From the NCBI GenBank assembly GCA_035297265.1, contig DATGZH010000052.1:1-44955 (forward strand): a stretch of 44,955 nt of DNA, written 5' to 3'. Numbering within the stretch: position 1 is the first letter of the stretch; every line of letters begins with the position of its first letter. The DNA comes from DATGZH01 sp035297265 (lineage in GTDB: Bacteria; Actinomycetota; Acidimicrobiia; Acidimicrobiales; RAAP-2). A program made the position numbers and the translations under genes. The notes under the pieces were generated by a model that had not been told where the DNA came from, searched no databases, and saw nothing but the letters and a program-made list of their open reading frames with translations. Shown here piece by piece: positions 1 to 7,830 of this stretch.

Positions 1-1
1 C

Positions 2-82
2 CAGCTCTTGGAACCGCCGGTGTCGATCGCGCCCAAACCGAACGAGGAGGTGGCCATCGAGACCGTCACAGCCGTCGCGTAA
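2..82 (+). CDS. C-terminal tail of an unidentified protein (5' end outside window)
   Basis: The window opens inside a reading frame whose last 26 codons end at a TAA at 80-82. The visible residues are Pro/Ala/Val/Glu-rich and contain the string PKPNEEVAIETVTAVA. Nothing in so short a tail identifies a family. It is kept because the frame is open from the edge and its codon choice (GTC, GCC, GAG) fits a real gene; it could still be a chance frame. Confidence 0.35.
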   Translation, partial: QLLEPPVSIAPKPNEEVAIETVTAVA

Positions 83-115
83 CATCACCAACCAGGAGCC
101 TGCGTTCGTCGCTTT

Positions 116-785
116 TTACACCGTCAGCGGGACGCCACCCAAATCAGCGCCGCGCCAACGAACATCCCTCTGATTCAGTTGCAACACTAGAACCACGAGG
201 GCGAAACTGATCCCAGCGAGCAGGGGCGCGGCAATCGATCCTGCAGCTTGAATGGGGTTGTAGGGAGGCCCTCCTGAAGTACTGGGCATGAAAGCAGGAC
301 CTCCTTGGTCGCCAGGTGCGGTTGCCGCCCCTCCTGTCCCGGCCGGGACATCCTCAGGTCGTAACACCGTCACGTCAGCGCGTCTTCCAGGGACAACCGT
401 CCTTATGCGGTTCGATTGTGAGATCGGCACTACAAGGAACGTAAGGGCAGATGGCAGTTTCAGGTGGTACGGCCATAAGGAGCGAGTGCAGCGTCGGGCC
501 AAACAAGGCACGTCCCGAAAGTTCGAGTTCCACTCCGTTCTCGAGGGGTACCCCAGTAGTCCCGATTGGAAGAAGGTCTCCACCAAGAGAATCCGCGATT
601 GCTTCTTGGACGAGATTTGAGGCCTCCAACTGATCGACGACGACATAGATGGAGCGTTGGTCAGGTGCCGGCCATACGAGCTCGGTCCTTCCGCCTTGTG
701 CGTCTACACCGGAAGCCAGCTCGTCGAGGAGGGACGTCGGATCTTCGACGGTTAGACCAACGGAGATTCTGCAGAGGGAGAGCAT
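116..785 (-). pseudogene. Frameshifted gene with a C-terminal membrane segment
   Basis: Two reverse-strand frames appear to form one gene. The first starts at an ATG at 785 behind a G-rich ribosome site and reads MLSLCRISVGLTVEDPTSLL onward, with acidic, codon-biased content, until about 410. From there a second frame carries the plausible protein: a VVPGRRADVTVLRPEDVP stretch, a Gly/Pro-rich linker, then a hydrophobic helix (AAGSIAAPLLAGISFALVV) and a stop at 116. Actinobacterial proteins with such a helix often continue with more membrane segments; here the protein stops a few residues later, so the 3' end also looks lost. GC content is lower than in the backbone genes. Function unknown. 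The alternative is two unrelated short frames. Confidence 0.4.
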
Positions 786-1209
786 GAGGACCCCCCAAAC
801 GGGCGCTGTGCTAAGTGAGCGTACGACGGACCCCAACCTCGAACAAGAGGAACAAGAGGAAGGAGTCTGTACCCCCACCTCACCCACCACCCCTCCCCCA
901 GGATCCCCGCGAAGGTGCGGAGTGGGGTCTTCTTGCCCCCGAGCTGCTTCAGCGCCTCAGACGAAGGCAAGGACTCCGGCGAACAGGAAGTTCTCAGCAG
1001 AACGTAGAGAGTTGTCCGCAGCCCCAGCCTCCCGCCAACCGCCCCGCGTCCCGCCCCTCCGGCTCCAGTCGCCCTGCCGGGCGCTGTCGCCGTCGGGGCC
1101 CTTCCCCGTGTCCCTCGGGGTCCGGGCCGCCCCTCGGTTTTCTGTCCCGGTCCCTCGTGCCTGGGGGCGGGGTGTGTCCCCCGTTTCCGGCCCTCTTCGC
1201 GTGGGCGTC

Positions 1210-1238
1210 CCCCTCTCTCCCGTGTGTGACCTCGCCGT
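1210..1238. repeat. Direct repeat, copy 1
   Basis: A 29-base element beginning CCCCTCTCTCCCGTG and ending GTGACCTCGCCGT. It matches 1987-2016 except for one extra C there. It lies about 80 bases upstream of the small gene starting at 1317. Confidence 0.7.
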
Positions 1239-1304
1239 GTGACCCTGGGAGCGCCTTGCCCCCAGAACCCCGGAAGGGACCCACCAAGGTTTCAAACTCA
1301 GGGA

Positions 1305-1310
1305 TACCGT
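1305..1310 (+). promoter_or_regulatory. -10 element (TACCGT), near-leaderless start
   Basis: TACCGT ends six bases before the GTG at 1317. That spacing would put transcription start at or next to the start codon. Confidence 0.45.
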
Positions 1311-1316
1311 GGGAGC

Positions 1317-1604
1317 GTGAAGGAACGGGACAGGGAGTTCTCAGACCTTTATGACACCGCCTGGAGCGACGTCAAGCGAGCTGTCGATTCAGCAGACCCG
1401 GAAGGGCTTCTGGAATCCGGAGCCCCGTCCGATGAGTACGACGACGCGGTCCGGCTCTTGGTTCGTAAGGTGCTGAAGGGCGAGGAGATCACTTCGTCCG
1501 ATCTCAGTGCTTGGTTTGTGAACACCTACGGACTTGAGGCGAATTCCACCCGGGTTCACACCCTCGTCGATGAACTGACATCGATCCAAGCTCGCCTTCG
1601 ATAG
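1317..1604 (+). CDS. Small acidic hypothetical protein (DUF1871-like?)
   Basis: A 95-residue soluble, acidic protein. The frame is open further upstream, but the upstream residues look like translated non-coding DNA. The GTG at 1317 is preferred because a GGGAG lies just before it and a TACCGT -10 sits six bases upstream. The core reads DPEGLLESGAPSDEYDDAVR, followed by a helical segment and LVDELTSIQARL. The D-P-x-G-L...GAP-x-DEYD pattern resembles small actinobacterial proteins related to DUF1871, some of which are suspected immunity proteins; this is a memory-level resemblance only. No partner toxin is next to it. Confidence 0.6.
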   Translation: MKERDREFSDLYDTAWSDVKRAVDSADPEGLLESGAPSDEYDDAVRLLVRKVLKGEEITSSDLSAWFVNTYGLEANSTRVHTLVDELTSIQARLR

Positions 1605-2235
1605 GTGCCCAGGGGTCCACGGGTCCGGAGACACTAGCCCTCCACGCAACCACCCCTCCCCCCGACCTGCCCTTTCGCGCGACCACAGCCCCAACCTCTG
1701 CGTCCCTGCCCCGCGCGCTGACGTGCAGCTCACCGCCCAGCATTAGGTTCCCACCCCTCGCGCGCCTGACCCCAAGTACTGAGAAGCCCCAGGGCGGCTT
1801 TCCAGAGCGCCACCGGTTCGGGGGTGATCGCCAAGCCCCCCTCCCAGCCCTCCCCCCTCCCCGTTTCCGGTGGCGCCCTGGTCGTCCCCCTCGCCCTGGC
1901 CGTGGCCGTGGCCGTTCCCCGTTGCCGCCGGTCGTGGCCGTGCGGTCGTGGTGCGCGGCGGTTCTGGGGTCGGGGGTGTGCACGGGCCCCTCTCTCCCCG
2001 TGTGTGACCTCGCCGTCATCTCGGACGCGTGGACCGGCAGCGAGGCCATTCGATCTCTCGGGTCGCGCCCCTGAGAGCGAGGCTTCGGGCTGGCCTCGAG
2101 CGAGATCGGTTCGCTCCGAGTTTCTGCCATCATCAGCGGGTGCCTCGTCGTGGTCGTCGGCGCACCAGGGGCTCCACGGCTCCCCCGCCTGAGGGACACG
2201 TCGCGGGGGGCCGAGCTCCCTTGCTCCAGCCTGGG
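1605..2235. other. C-rich non-coding stretch with second repeat copy
   Basis: About 630 bases without a supported gene. Like 786-1316 it is C-rich on the plus strand and full of low-complexity (GGCCGT)n-type steps around 1890-1915. Reverse-strand frames across it are Arg/Gly-rich and lack any domain. It holds the second copy of the ~30-nt direct repeat at 1987-2016. Confidence 0.5.
1987..2016. repeat. Direct repeat, copy 2
   Basis: A 30-base match to 1210-1238 with a single C insertion. The flanks are also similar in style (C-rich upstream, GTGTG run), which suggests an older, larger duplication of this leader-like DNA. Confidence 0.7.
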
Positions 2236-3219
2236 ATGGACGGCGGCAGCGATCATGCCGGTCGCCCTGGCCCCCTTCTCCACCCTCCGGTCGAAGGGAC
2301 GTACCGACTGCCACCCTCGTGGCCTCAAGCCACACCGTCGGTCGAAGAGGTGCGACTTCAGAGGGCCGTCCCTCCCCGACCATGGGACACCAAGGTCAAC
2401 CCCAGACGAAGATGGCTGCTGGTCGGTGTGACCACAATCGTCGTGATGGTCGGTGCGGCTGGTTACGTCCTTGCCCGCTCGTCCCCATCAAAGACAGCTG
2501 GTGGGGCTCTCGGCGGGGGTCCTGGGTCGCCGGAATCAAGAGGCCATCCGGCCGCGAGCCCTTCGCCCAGCGCAGCGAATGGGCACCGTGCCGGAGCGGC
2601 TCGGGATCAGGGTTCGGCTGCTGCTCGGCCCAGCTCACCCGTCGAAGCAGTCGACAAGGACGCTGCCACCGTACGCTCGGACCTCGCCGCCCTCACGGGG
2701 GATGACGCCAACGTGACCGGCGTTGTGCGCAACATCCCTTCAGTTCTCCAAAGCTCACAGGATCTGGCCACGACGGCGAACGACGAACAACAGGTCACAA
2801 CAGACCTCCAGCAGCAGAGCACGAGCACATGCGCCGAGGCTGACCAAGTGGAAGCCGATGCCTTGCAGGTAGCCACCGATGCCGGCGAGCTTGACGCCGC
2901 CGCGGGCGATGTGGAGACCGCGTTGCAAGAGCTGAGGGGCGCTGTCTCCAAGCTGCAGACCGACGCTCGGGCGCTTTCTTCCAGTGAGTCACAAGCAGGC
3001 AAGCACATCCCAAGAGCAGCGCCGAGCACTGCGGAGATCTTCGGGGCAGTCATCAAGGCCAACGCGACGATCTCGTCGGCGCTCACCACGACGAATGGCT
3101 CGATCGACCAGGTCAACGCGGATGTCGCTGCGGCGTACAGGTATGCAGTGGAAGCCTACGGCGCGGGATCCTGTGGCGTGGCAGCCGAGCCTCCTGTGCC
3201 AAACCCCCATATCTCGTGA
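2236..3219 (+). CDS. Membrane-anchored Ala/Ser-rich coiled-coil protein
   Basis: About 327 residues from the ATG at 2236; the frame upstream of this ATG looks non-coding. The short N-terminal part is Pro-rich and ends in basic residues (NPRRRW). One hydrophobic helix follows (LLVGVTTIVVMVGAAGYVLA, about residues 60-80), then a low-complexity Gly/Ser/Pro linker. The long C-terminal part is Ala/Asp/Gln-rich with heptad-like spacing (DLATTANDEQQVTTDLQQQ) and two cysteines (TCAEA, SCGVA) that could form a disulfide. Topology would be N-in, C-out: a surface or periplasm-facing coiled-coil protein. No family recognised. The lipoprotein gene follows 18 bases downstream, so the two are probably co-transcribed. 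Confidence 0.65.
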   Translation: MDGGSDHAGRPGPLLHPPVEGTYRLPPSWPQATPSVEEVRLQRAVPPRPWDTKVNPRRRWLLVGVTTIVVMVGAAGYVLARSSPSKTAGGALGGGPGSPESRGHPAASPSPSAANGHRAGAARDQGSAAARPSSPVEAVDKDAATVRSDLAALTGDDANVTGVVRNIPSVLQSSQDLATTANDEQQVTTDLQQQSTSTCAEADQVEADALQVATDAGELDAAAGDVETALQELRGAVSKLQTDARALSSSESQAGKHIPRAAPSTAEIFGAVIKANATISSALTTTNGSIDQVNADVAAAYRYAVEAYGAGSCGVAAEPPVPNPHIS

Positions 3220-3237
3220 CCTCATGGGAAGGCTACC

Positions 3238-3852
3238 GTGAGCGAGCCCGTGAACCTTTCGACTCCCACGAAGACGCTTCAGAGAACCCGCTGGGGCCTC
3301 TTTCCTGTTTTCCTCGCGGTGGGCCTGCTTTCTGCAGCTTGCTCGAGCGCGCCGAGTTCCGAAGGGACGACGACAACCTCGGGTGAGCCGCACCACGGAA
3401 CCAGTTCGGTTCCTGCGTCAACGTCGACTTCATCGTCGACGCCGACCACGGTTCCGTTCATCCCCATCAACGGACCGGTGGGTGAGTTCTACTCGCCCAG
3501 CATGAACATCAGCTGTGAGATCGACTACGACTTCCAGTCCGGTGCGCAGCCACCCATCAACCAAGTCCTCTGTCTCACGGTCAATCCGCCCAAGGCGGTC
3601 GTTCTCACTCAAGCAGGTGGTCTGAGGATCTGCACGGGCCAAGAGTGCCTCTCGAACGCCGGCCTCGACACGCCAATGCTGCAGTACGGCGCCGCCACGG
3701 GTGCCGGGCCTTTTCGCTGCCTGTCCCGGACGACTGGCATGACGTGCACGGTCAACAATGCTCAAGGGTTCACGATCTCGACCGCCGGCGTGGTGCCGAT
3801 CGGTGGAGCGACGATTGTCGCCCAGGGGACGAACGGCTCCGTGCTGGGGTAG
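3238..3852 (+). CDS. Lipoprotein with DUF6636-like domain
   Basis: 204 residues. The GTG start at 3238 has GGGAAGG at a good distance. A basic N-terminus leads into a hydrophobic stretch ending in the lipobox LLSAAC, so Cys35 should be lipidated. A Ser/Thr-rich linker follows (about 36-75), then a domain beginning FYSPSMNISCEIDY. The closing pattern GPFRCLSRTTGMTCTV...GFTISTAGV matches the family called DUF6636 (FxSPSxNIxC ... CxxxxxGxxC ... GFxxSR), where paired cysteines stabilise a small secreted beta domain. It probably sits on the outer face of the membrane together with the upstream coiled-coil protein. The molecular role is unknown. Confidence 0.8.
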   Translation: MSEPVNLSTPTKTLQRTRWGLFPVFLAVGLLSAACSSAPSSEGTTTTSGEPHHGTSSVPASTSTSSSTPTTVPFIPINGPVGEFYSPSMNISCEIDYDFQSGAQPPINQVLCLTVNPPKAVVLTQAGGLRICTGQECLSNAGLDTPMLQYGAATGAGPFRCLSRTTGMTCTVNNAQGFTISTAGVVPIGGATIVAQGTNGSVLG

Positions 3853-3988
3853 AGCGGCCGGGGCCAGGATCACGCGGCGGTCTATCGGGTTCGCTGGCGC
3901 CTCGGGCAATCGCCGAACCCGCTCCCGCTGGTCAGGCGCCTGCCGACATCGGGGAACGGTCTCGGGCCATCGGTAAGCGGTGCGTCCG

Positions 3989-3994
3989 TAGGAT
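3989..3994 (+). promoter_or_regulatory. -10 element (TAGGAT), leaderless start
   Basis: TAGGAT is followed by GAGGGC and then the GTG at 4001. GAGGG could also act as a weak ribosome site, so leaderless and leadered initiation are both possible. Confidence 0.5.
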
Positions 3995-4000
3995 GAGGGC

Positions 4001-4924
4001 GTGTTCGAGCGGTTCACCGACCGGGCGCGGCGAGTGCTGGTGCTGGCGCAGGAAGAGGCGCGCCTGCTCAACCACAACTTCATCGGGACCGAGCACATCC
4101 TGCTCGGCCTGATCCACGAGGGTGAGGGCGTGGCTGCTGTCGCCCTGCGCGAGCTCGGGATCTCCCTCGAGGCGGTGAGGGAGAAGGTCGAAGAGACGAT
4201 CGGCATGGCCGGGAGCGCCCCGAGCCCATCGCCCCCCTTCACGCCCCGGGCCAAGAAGGTCCTCGAGCTCTCCCTCCGCGAGGCCCTCCAGCTGGGGCAC
4301 AGCTACATCGGCACCGAGCACATGCTCCTCGGTCTCGTGCGCGAGGGCGAGGGCGTGGCCGCCCAGGTCCTCGTGTTCCTGGGCGCCGACCTCGGCCGGG
4401 TGCGCCAGCAGGTCGTCATGCTGATGTCGGGCTACCAGGGCAGGGAGGTGGCGACAGTTGAACAGCGCGTGAGCGGGGTGGGCGATCCCGAGCCGTTTGG
4501 CGCTTCGCTCGTCCAACGTCCCGAGTTCGTCATCACGGGCGCTGACGGGAGCCGCCTCGCCGTCGGTGTGGCTGGTCGCAGCCGCGGCGAACTGCTGTGC
4601 CCGATCTCCATGCGTTCGAGCTGTTTCACCGCCCTCATCTCGGCGCGGCTGAAGCCAGACGAGCTCCGTCAGCTGCGTCAGGACCTCGAAGCGCTGGAAG
4701 AGGCGGGATCAGGGGAGGTGCGGTTCGATCCGACCGAACCGTGGGTGTCCTTCGTCTGCACCGCCAGCGACGACTGGCTCCTCGTCTGCGGCACGCTTTC
4801 CGACCTCCGCCGTCCCGGCGCCACCCTCACCTTCGAGATCCATGCCGGCCTGGAGAGTCTCCGCTCGATGATCGGCCAGCTTCAACAGATCGAAGAGGAC
4901 TTCCCGGGGTCCGGCGAGCCGTGA
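4001..4924 (+). CDS. Clp N-domain protein without ATPase, fused to a C-terminal unknown domain
   Basis: 307 residues. Residues 1-145 are a complete double Clp N-terminal repeat of ClpC type: FTDRARRVLVLAQEEARLL...GTEHILLGLIHEGEGVAA, then FTPRAKKVLELSLREALQLG...GTEHMLLGLVREGEGVAA. In ClpC this domain docks adaptors and phospho-arginine marked substrates. There is no Walker A/B, middle domain or ClpP loop, so it cannot unfold proteins itself. Residues about 170-300 form a second domain (WVSFVCTASDDWLLVCGTLS; LTFEIHAGLESLRSMIGQL) that recalls the WapI-immunity/DUF6228 style of beta fold; this is a weak resemblance. An adaptor or decoy for the ClpC protease is the natural guess. No clp gene is nearby. 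Confidence 0.8.
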   Translation: MFERFTDRARRVLVLAQEEARLLNHNFIGTEHILLGLIHEGEGVAAVALRELGISLEAVREKVEETIGMAGSAPSPSPPFTPRAKKVLELSLREALQLGHSYIGTEHMLLGLVREGEGVAAQVLVFLGADLGRVRQQVVMLMSGYQGREVATVEQRVSGVGDPEPFGASLVQRPEFVITGADGSRLAVGVAGRSRGELLCPISMRSSCFTALISARLKPDELRQLRQDLEALEEAGSGEVRFDPTEPWVSFVCTASDDWLLVCGTLSDLRRPGATLTFEIHAGLESLRSMIGQLQQIEEDFPGSGEP

Positions 4925-4964
4925 GGACCGACGGTCAGGGCGTCTGAGGTGTGTCCCAGCCGGC

Positions 4965-7157
4965 TCAGAGTACCCCCCTCGTTGCCAGTTTGAGCTGTGC
5001 CGCGATGGCCGGCGTCAGCCAGTTGGCGTACGTGGCGGTGATGTGGTTGTCGTCGCGGTAGACGAGCAAATTGCCGACCATCACGGTGCAGATGTCGGCC
5101 GTGCAGAACCACGGGTCGGTATCGACGTAGCCGGCGCCGGCGGACGTCGCCACGGCACGCTCCTGGGGAATCCCTCCGGGGTTGTACGCCGGGTAGTGCT
5201 TCGGGATGAGACAGGCGGTGGCGTCGCTCAGGTTGGATGAGAGACAGTCGGGCACCGAGGAGGGCGGGTAGGGCGCGTCGCCCATGAGTACGACCCGGGC
5301 GCCGAGCGCTCGCAGCGTGTGGATCATCTCGCTCAGGCCCTGCATCCAAGCCGTTCCGTCCACCACCACGTGGTCGTTGTCGATCCCGTACTCCCGGGAG
5401 AAGCCGAGGATCACCACCTGGGGGCGAAGGGTCTCCATTCGTTGGATCTCGGCCGCCTTCCACTGGTCGCACTGCGTGTACCACTCGTCGAGGTCCGGGC
5501 TGAACACCGGGATGTCGATGGGCGGGCAGGTGGCCTTGGCCATGGCGACGAGGTGCCAGTGGTCCTGATTGGCGATGTTGTCGATGGCCGGGAACCACAT
5601 GAGGGCATGGGAGTCGCCGAAGAGCACGACGCTATGGGGGCTCGACACGTCCCCGTAGTCGCAGGGGTGCACCGTGACGTCGACGAACGTGTCGAAGCAG
5701 CCGTCCACCTCGGGGGCGGGGAGGTCAGAGGCCGCGTCGGCCAAGGCGGGCTGGAGGTCCGAGGGCACCTCGTCGACGGTCACCGACTGCGCCACCTGGC
5801 TGTTCACCTGCTCGTTGAGAGCGGCCGATTGGTCGGCGGTGGCCGACAGGACGGCCGCCGTCGAGTTGGCCGAACGGGCGTCGGCAGCTCGGGGCCTGGT
5901 GCCGTGGCCGGCGTTGTGGTCGGTCGACAGCTTGCCCACGGCCACCGCCCGACCCGAGCCGACCGGCGGCGGCACCTGGGCCACGATCAGAACGGCCGAA
6001 AGGGCACCGGCCAGGCTGATGCCGGCCCCCAAGAGGAGGCTGCGGGCGTCGCGGCCGGCCAGCCAGCGGGCCATCCGAACGGGCTGTTCGACGAAGACGG
6101 TAGTGAGGAGGGCGAGGACGAGGCTGGCCAGGCTCACGACCACGTCGGCCGGCAGGGTGAGAGGGTGACCCAGAGCGTCGGGGGCGAGCACCAGTGCAGG
6201 CCAGTGCCACAGGTACCAGGTATAGGAGAGCCCGCCGATCACGATCATCGGCCGGAGGCCGAGGACGACACCGGGTCCGAGCCGTCCGGCCGTCGCCCCG
6301 GCGGCGAGCACGGCCGCCGCGCCGAGCACCGGGACGAGGGCGGCCGTCCCGGGGAACGGCGTCGCCGCGTCGAAGTGGAAGGAGGCGTAGAAGATGGCGG
6401 CCAGCCCGAGCCATCCCACGACGGCCGCGGCTACGCCGGGCACCCGGCGAAGCGCCGGTAGGAGCAGCGCCAGCATGGCCCCGGCGGCCAGCTCCCACGC
6501 CCGCGTCGGCAGCGAGAAGAAGGCCACCGGCTGGTCCACCTTGGTGAGGTGGAGTGACAGCAGGAAGGACCCGACCCCGACGACGGCGAGGCCGGCGGCC
6601 GCCGGGCCGAGGCGAGGGCCGGTCGCCGCTTGGCGTCGGTGTCGGCCCCGGCGTCGTCGGGCCCGCCAGACGAGGGAGATGACGAGCAGGAGGGCCGGCC
6701 AGACCAGGTAGAACTGCTCCTCCACCCCGAGGGACCAGAAGTTCTGGAGCGGCGACACCGGCCCGTGGGCGGTCAGATAGTTGGTGGCCTGCGCGGCGAA
6801 GCGGTAGTTGGCTACGTAGAGGGCGCTGGCCACGCCGTCCTTGGCCACCGACCGGGCCTGGAGCGGCGGGAGCCAGGCGGCCGAGGCGGCCACCGTCACC
6901 ACGATCGTGAGCACGGCCGCGGGGAGCAGGCGGCGCATCCGTCGGGCGTAGAAGCCGGAGAAGGAGACCCGGTTGGTCGTCCCGAGCTCTTTCCAGAGGA
7001 GCTGGGTGATCAGGAAGCCGGAGATGACGAAGAAGACGTCGACGCCGACGTAGCCCCCGGGGACCGAGAGGCCGGTGTGGTAGGCGACCACGACCCCGAT
7101 GGCCACGGCGCGAAGTCCCTGGATATCGGCTCGACGTGCCGTGCGGCGGGGCACCAC
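4965..7157 (-). CDS. Acyltransferase-3 / SGNH membrane O-acyltransferase (OafA/YrhL type)
   Basis: 730 residues, full length for the fused family. The N-terminal ~390 residues are an acyltransferase-3 domain of about ten membrane helices, opening with DIQGLRAVAIGVVVAYH (catalytic His) and GGYVGVDVFFVISGFLIT. An Ala/Ser-rich periplasmic linker follows (about 400-490). The C-terminal SGNH domain has the nucleophile motif VVLFGDSHALMWFP and the Asp/His pair in YRDDNHITATYAN. Such proteins move acyl groups across the membrane onto cell-wall polymers or surface glycans. The start is one of two adjacent GTG codons; a TATACA lies just upstream on the reverse strand. It faces the Clp-N gene tail to tail with only 40 bases between. 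Confidence 0.93.
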   Translation of the reverse strand: MVPRRTARRADIQGLRAVAIGVVVAYHTGLSVPGGYVGVDVFFVISGFLITQLLWKELGTTNRVSFSGFYARRMRRLLPAAVLTIVVTVAASAAWLPPLQARSVAKDGVASALYVANYRFAAQATNYLTAHGPVSPLQNFWSLGVEEQFYLVWPALLLVISLVWRARRRRGRHRRQAATGPRLGPAAAGLAVVGVGSFLLSLHLTKVDQPVAFFSLPTRAWELAAGAMLALLLPALRRVPGVAAAVVGWLGLAAIFYASFHFDAATPFPGTAALVPVLGAAAVLAAGATAGRLGPGVVLGLRPMIVIGGLSYTWYLWHWPALVLAPDALGHPLTLPADVVVSLASLVLALLTTVFVEQPVRMARWLAGRDARSLLLGAGISLAGALSAVLIVAQVPPPVGSGRAVAVGKLSTDHNAGHGTRPRAADARSANSTAAVLSATADQSAALNEQVNSQVAQSVTVDEVPSDLQPALADAASDLPAPEVDGCFDTFVDVTVHPCDYGDVSSPHSVVLFGDSHALMWFPAIDNIANQDHWHLVAMAKATCPPIDIPVFSPDLDEWYTQCDQWKAAEIQRMETLRPQVVILGFSREYGIDNDHVVVDGTAWMQGLSEMIHTLRALGARVVLMGDAPYPPSSVPDCLSSNLSDATACLIPKHYPAYNPGGIPQERAVATSAGAGYVDTDPWFCTADICTVMVGNLLVYRDDNHITATYANWLTPAIAAQLKLATRGVL

Positions 7158-7215
7158 GTCTGTATAGCCCCAGGCGGCGCCGACGGGGTTGTTCGGCTGC
7201 GCCCGCCGCCCTTCC

Positions 7216-7797
7216 TTACCGCCGGGCGTCCCCTCCGACTTTCGTCACGCTGAAGCGGAACTGGTAGTCGTCCTTCTCGACGGCCACCGGGCCGAACCCG
7301 GCCGTTTCGAGGCGACTGCCCAACGTGTCGGGGTCGACCGGCACGAAGACGTCGTCGACGTGGCCCTGGCGGAGCACGTCGAGGTCCAGGGCGTCGGCGC
7401 CGAGAAAGACGCCGCCTGGCCGCAGCACCCGATGGAGCTCGGCGAACAACCGGTCTTGCAAGGCTGCCGACGGGATGTGGTGCAGGACCGAGAAGCACAC
7501 CGCCCCGCTGAAACGGTCAGCCGGGAGCCCGGTGTCGCTCCCGTCGCCGTGGATCACCTCGACGTTGGTGCCGGCCAGCCGGGTGGTGAGGGCCGCCGCG
7601 AGGGCGGCGTCCATCTCCACCGCGGTGAGGTGCTCGGTGCGGGTGCGGAGGAGGTCGGTCGTGAGGCCCGGACCCGGCCCGACTTCGAGGACGTCCTCAC
7701 CGAGATCGGCCACACCGTCGACCCAGGGCAGGAGGTCGGTCTCGAGCATCTGCCGCCATTCCGGGCTGGCGAGGAACTGCAGGTGTCCTTCGTTCAT
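7216..7797 (-). CDS. Class I SAM-dependent methyltransferase
   Basis: 193 residues. Motif I is VLEVGPGPGLTTDLL, the ribose-binding acid is in LTAVEMDAAL, motif II is IHGDGSDTGLPADRFSGAVC, and LHHIPS plus VLRPGGVFLG complete a methyltransferase-11 type Rossmann fold. The substrate cannot be read from the sequence. The ATG at 7797 is preceded by GGGGCG. The gene ends 58 bases before the acyltransferase start and lies downstream of the DUF2510 protein gene on the same strand, so a shared transcript is possible. Confidence 0.88.
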   Translation of the reverse strand: MNEGHLQFLASPEWRQMLETDLLPWVDGVADLGEDVLEVGPGPGLTTDLLRTRTEHLTAVEMDAALAAALTTRLAGTNVEVIHGDGSDTGLPADRFSGAVCFSVLHHIPSAALQDRLFAELHRVLRPGGVFLGADALDLDVLRQGHVDDVFVPVDPDTLGSRLETAGFGPVAVEKDDYQFRFSVTKVGGDARR

Positions 7798-7830
7798 CGC
7801 CCCATCATGGCCGTCGCGCCGGGATTCGGC

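Larger units (their letters stand above)
786..1316. other. C-rich non-coding stretch
   Basis: About 530 bases with no convincing gene. Long frames on both strands are Arg/Pro/Gly-rich shadows of composition. From about 870 to 1240 the plus strand is strongly C-rich (many runs of 4-6 C), so the minus strand carries closely spaced G runs that could form quadruplexes. A ~30-nt element at the end of the stretch recurs near 2000. Confidence 0.5.

Noticed and set aside
288..620. Forward 110-codon frame beginning MKAGPPWSPG
   Set aside because: It lies opposite the better-supported reverse-strand broken gene and has no ribosome site or domain.
1504..2383. Long reverse-strand frames (up to 274 codons)
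   Set aside because: Arg/Gly/Pro-rich with no domain; they arise from composition in the C-rich non-coding stretch.
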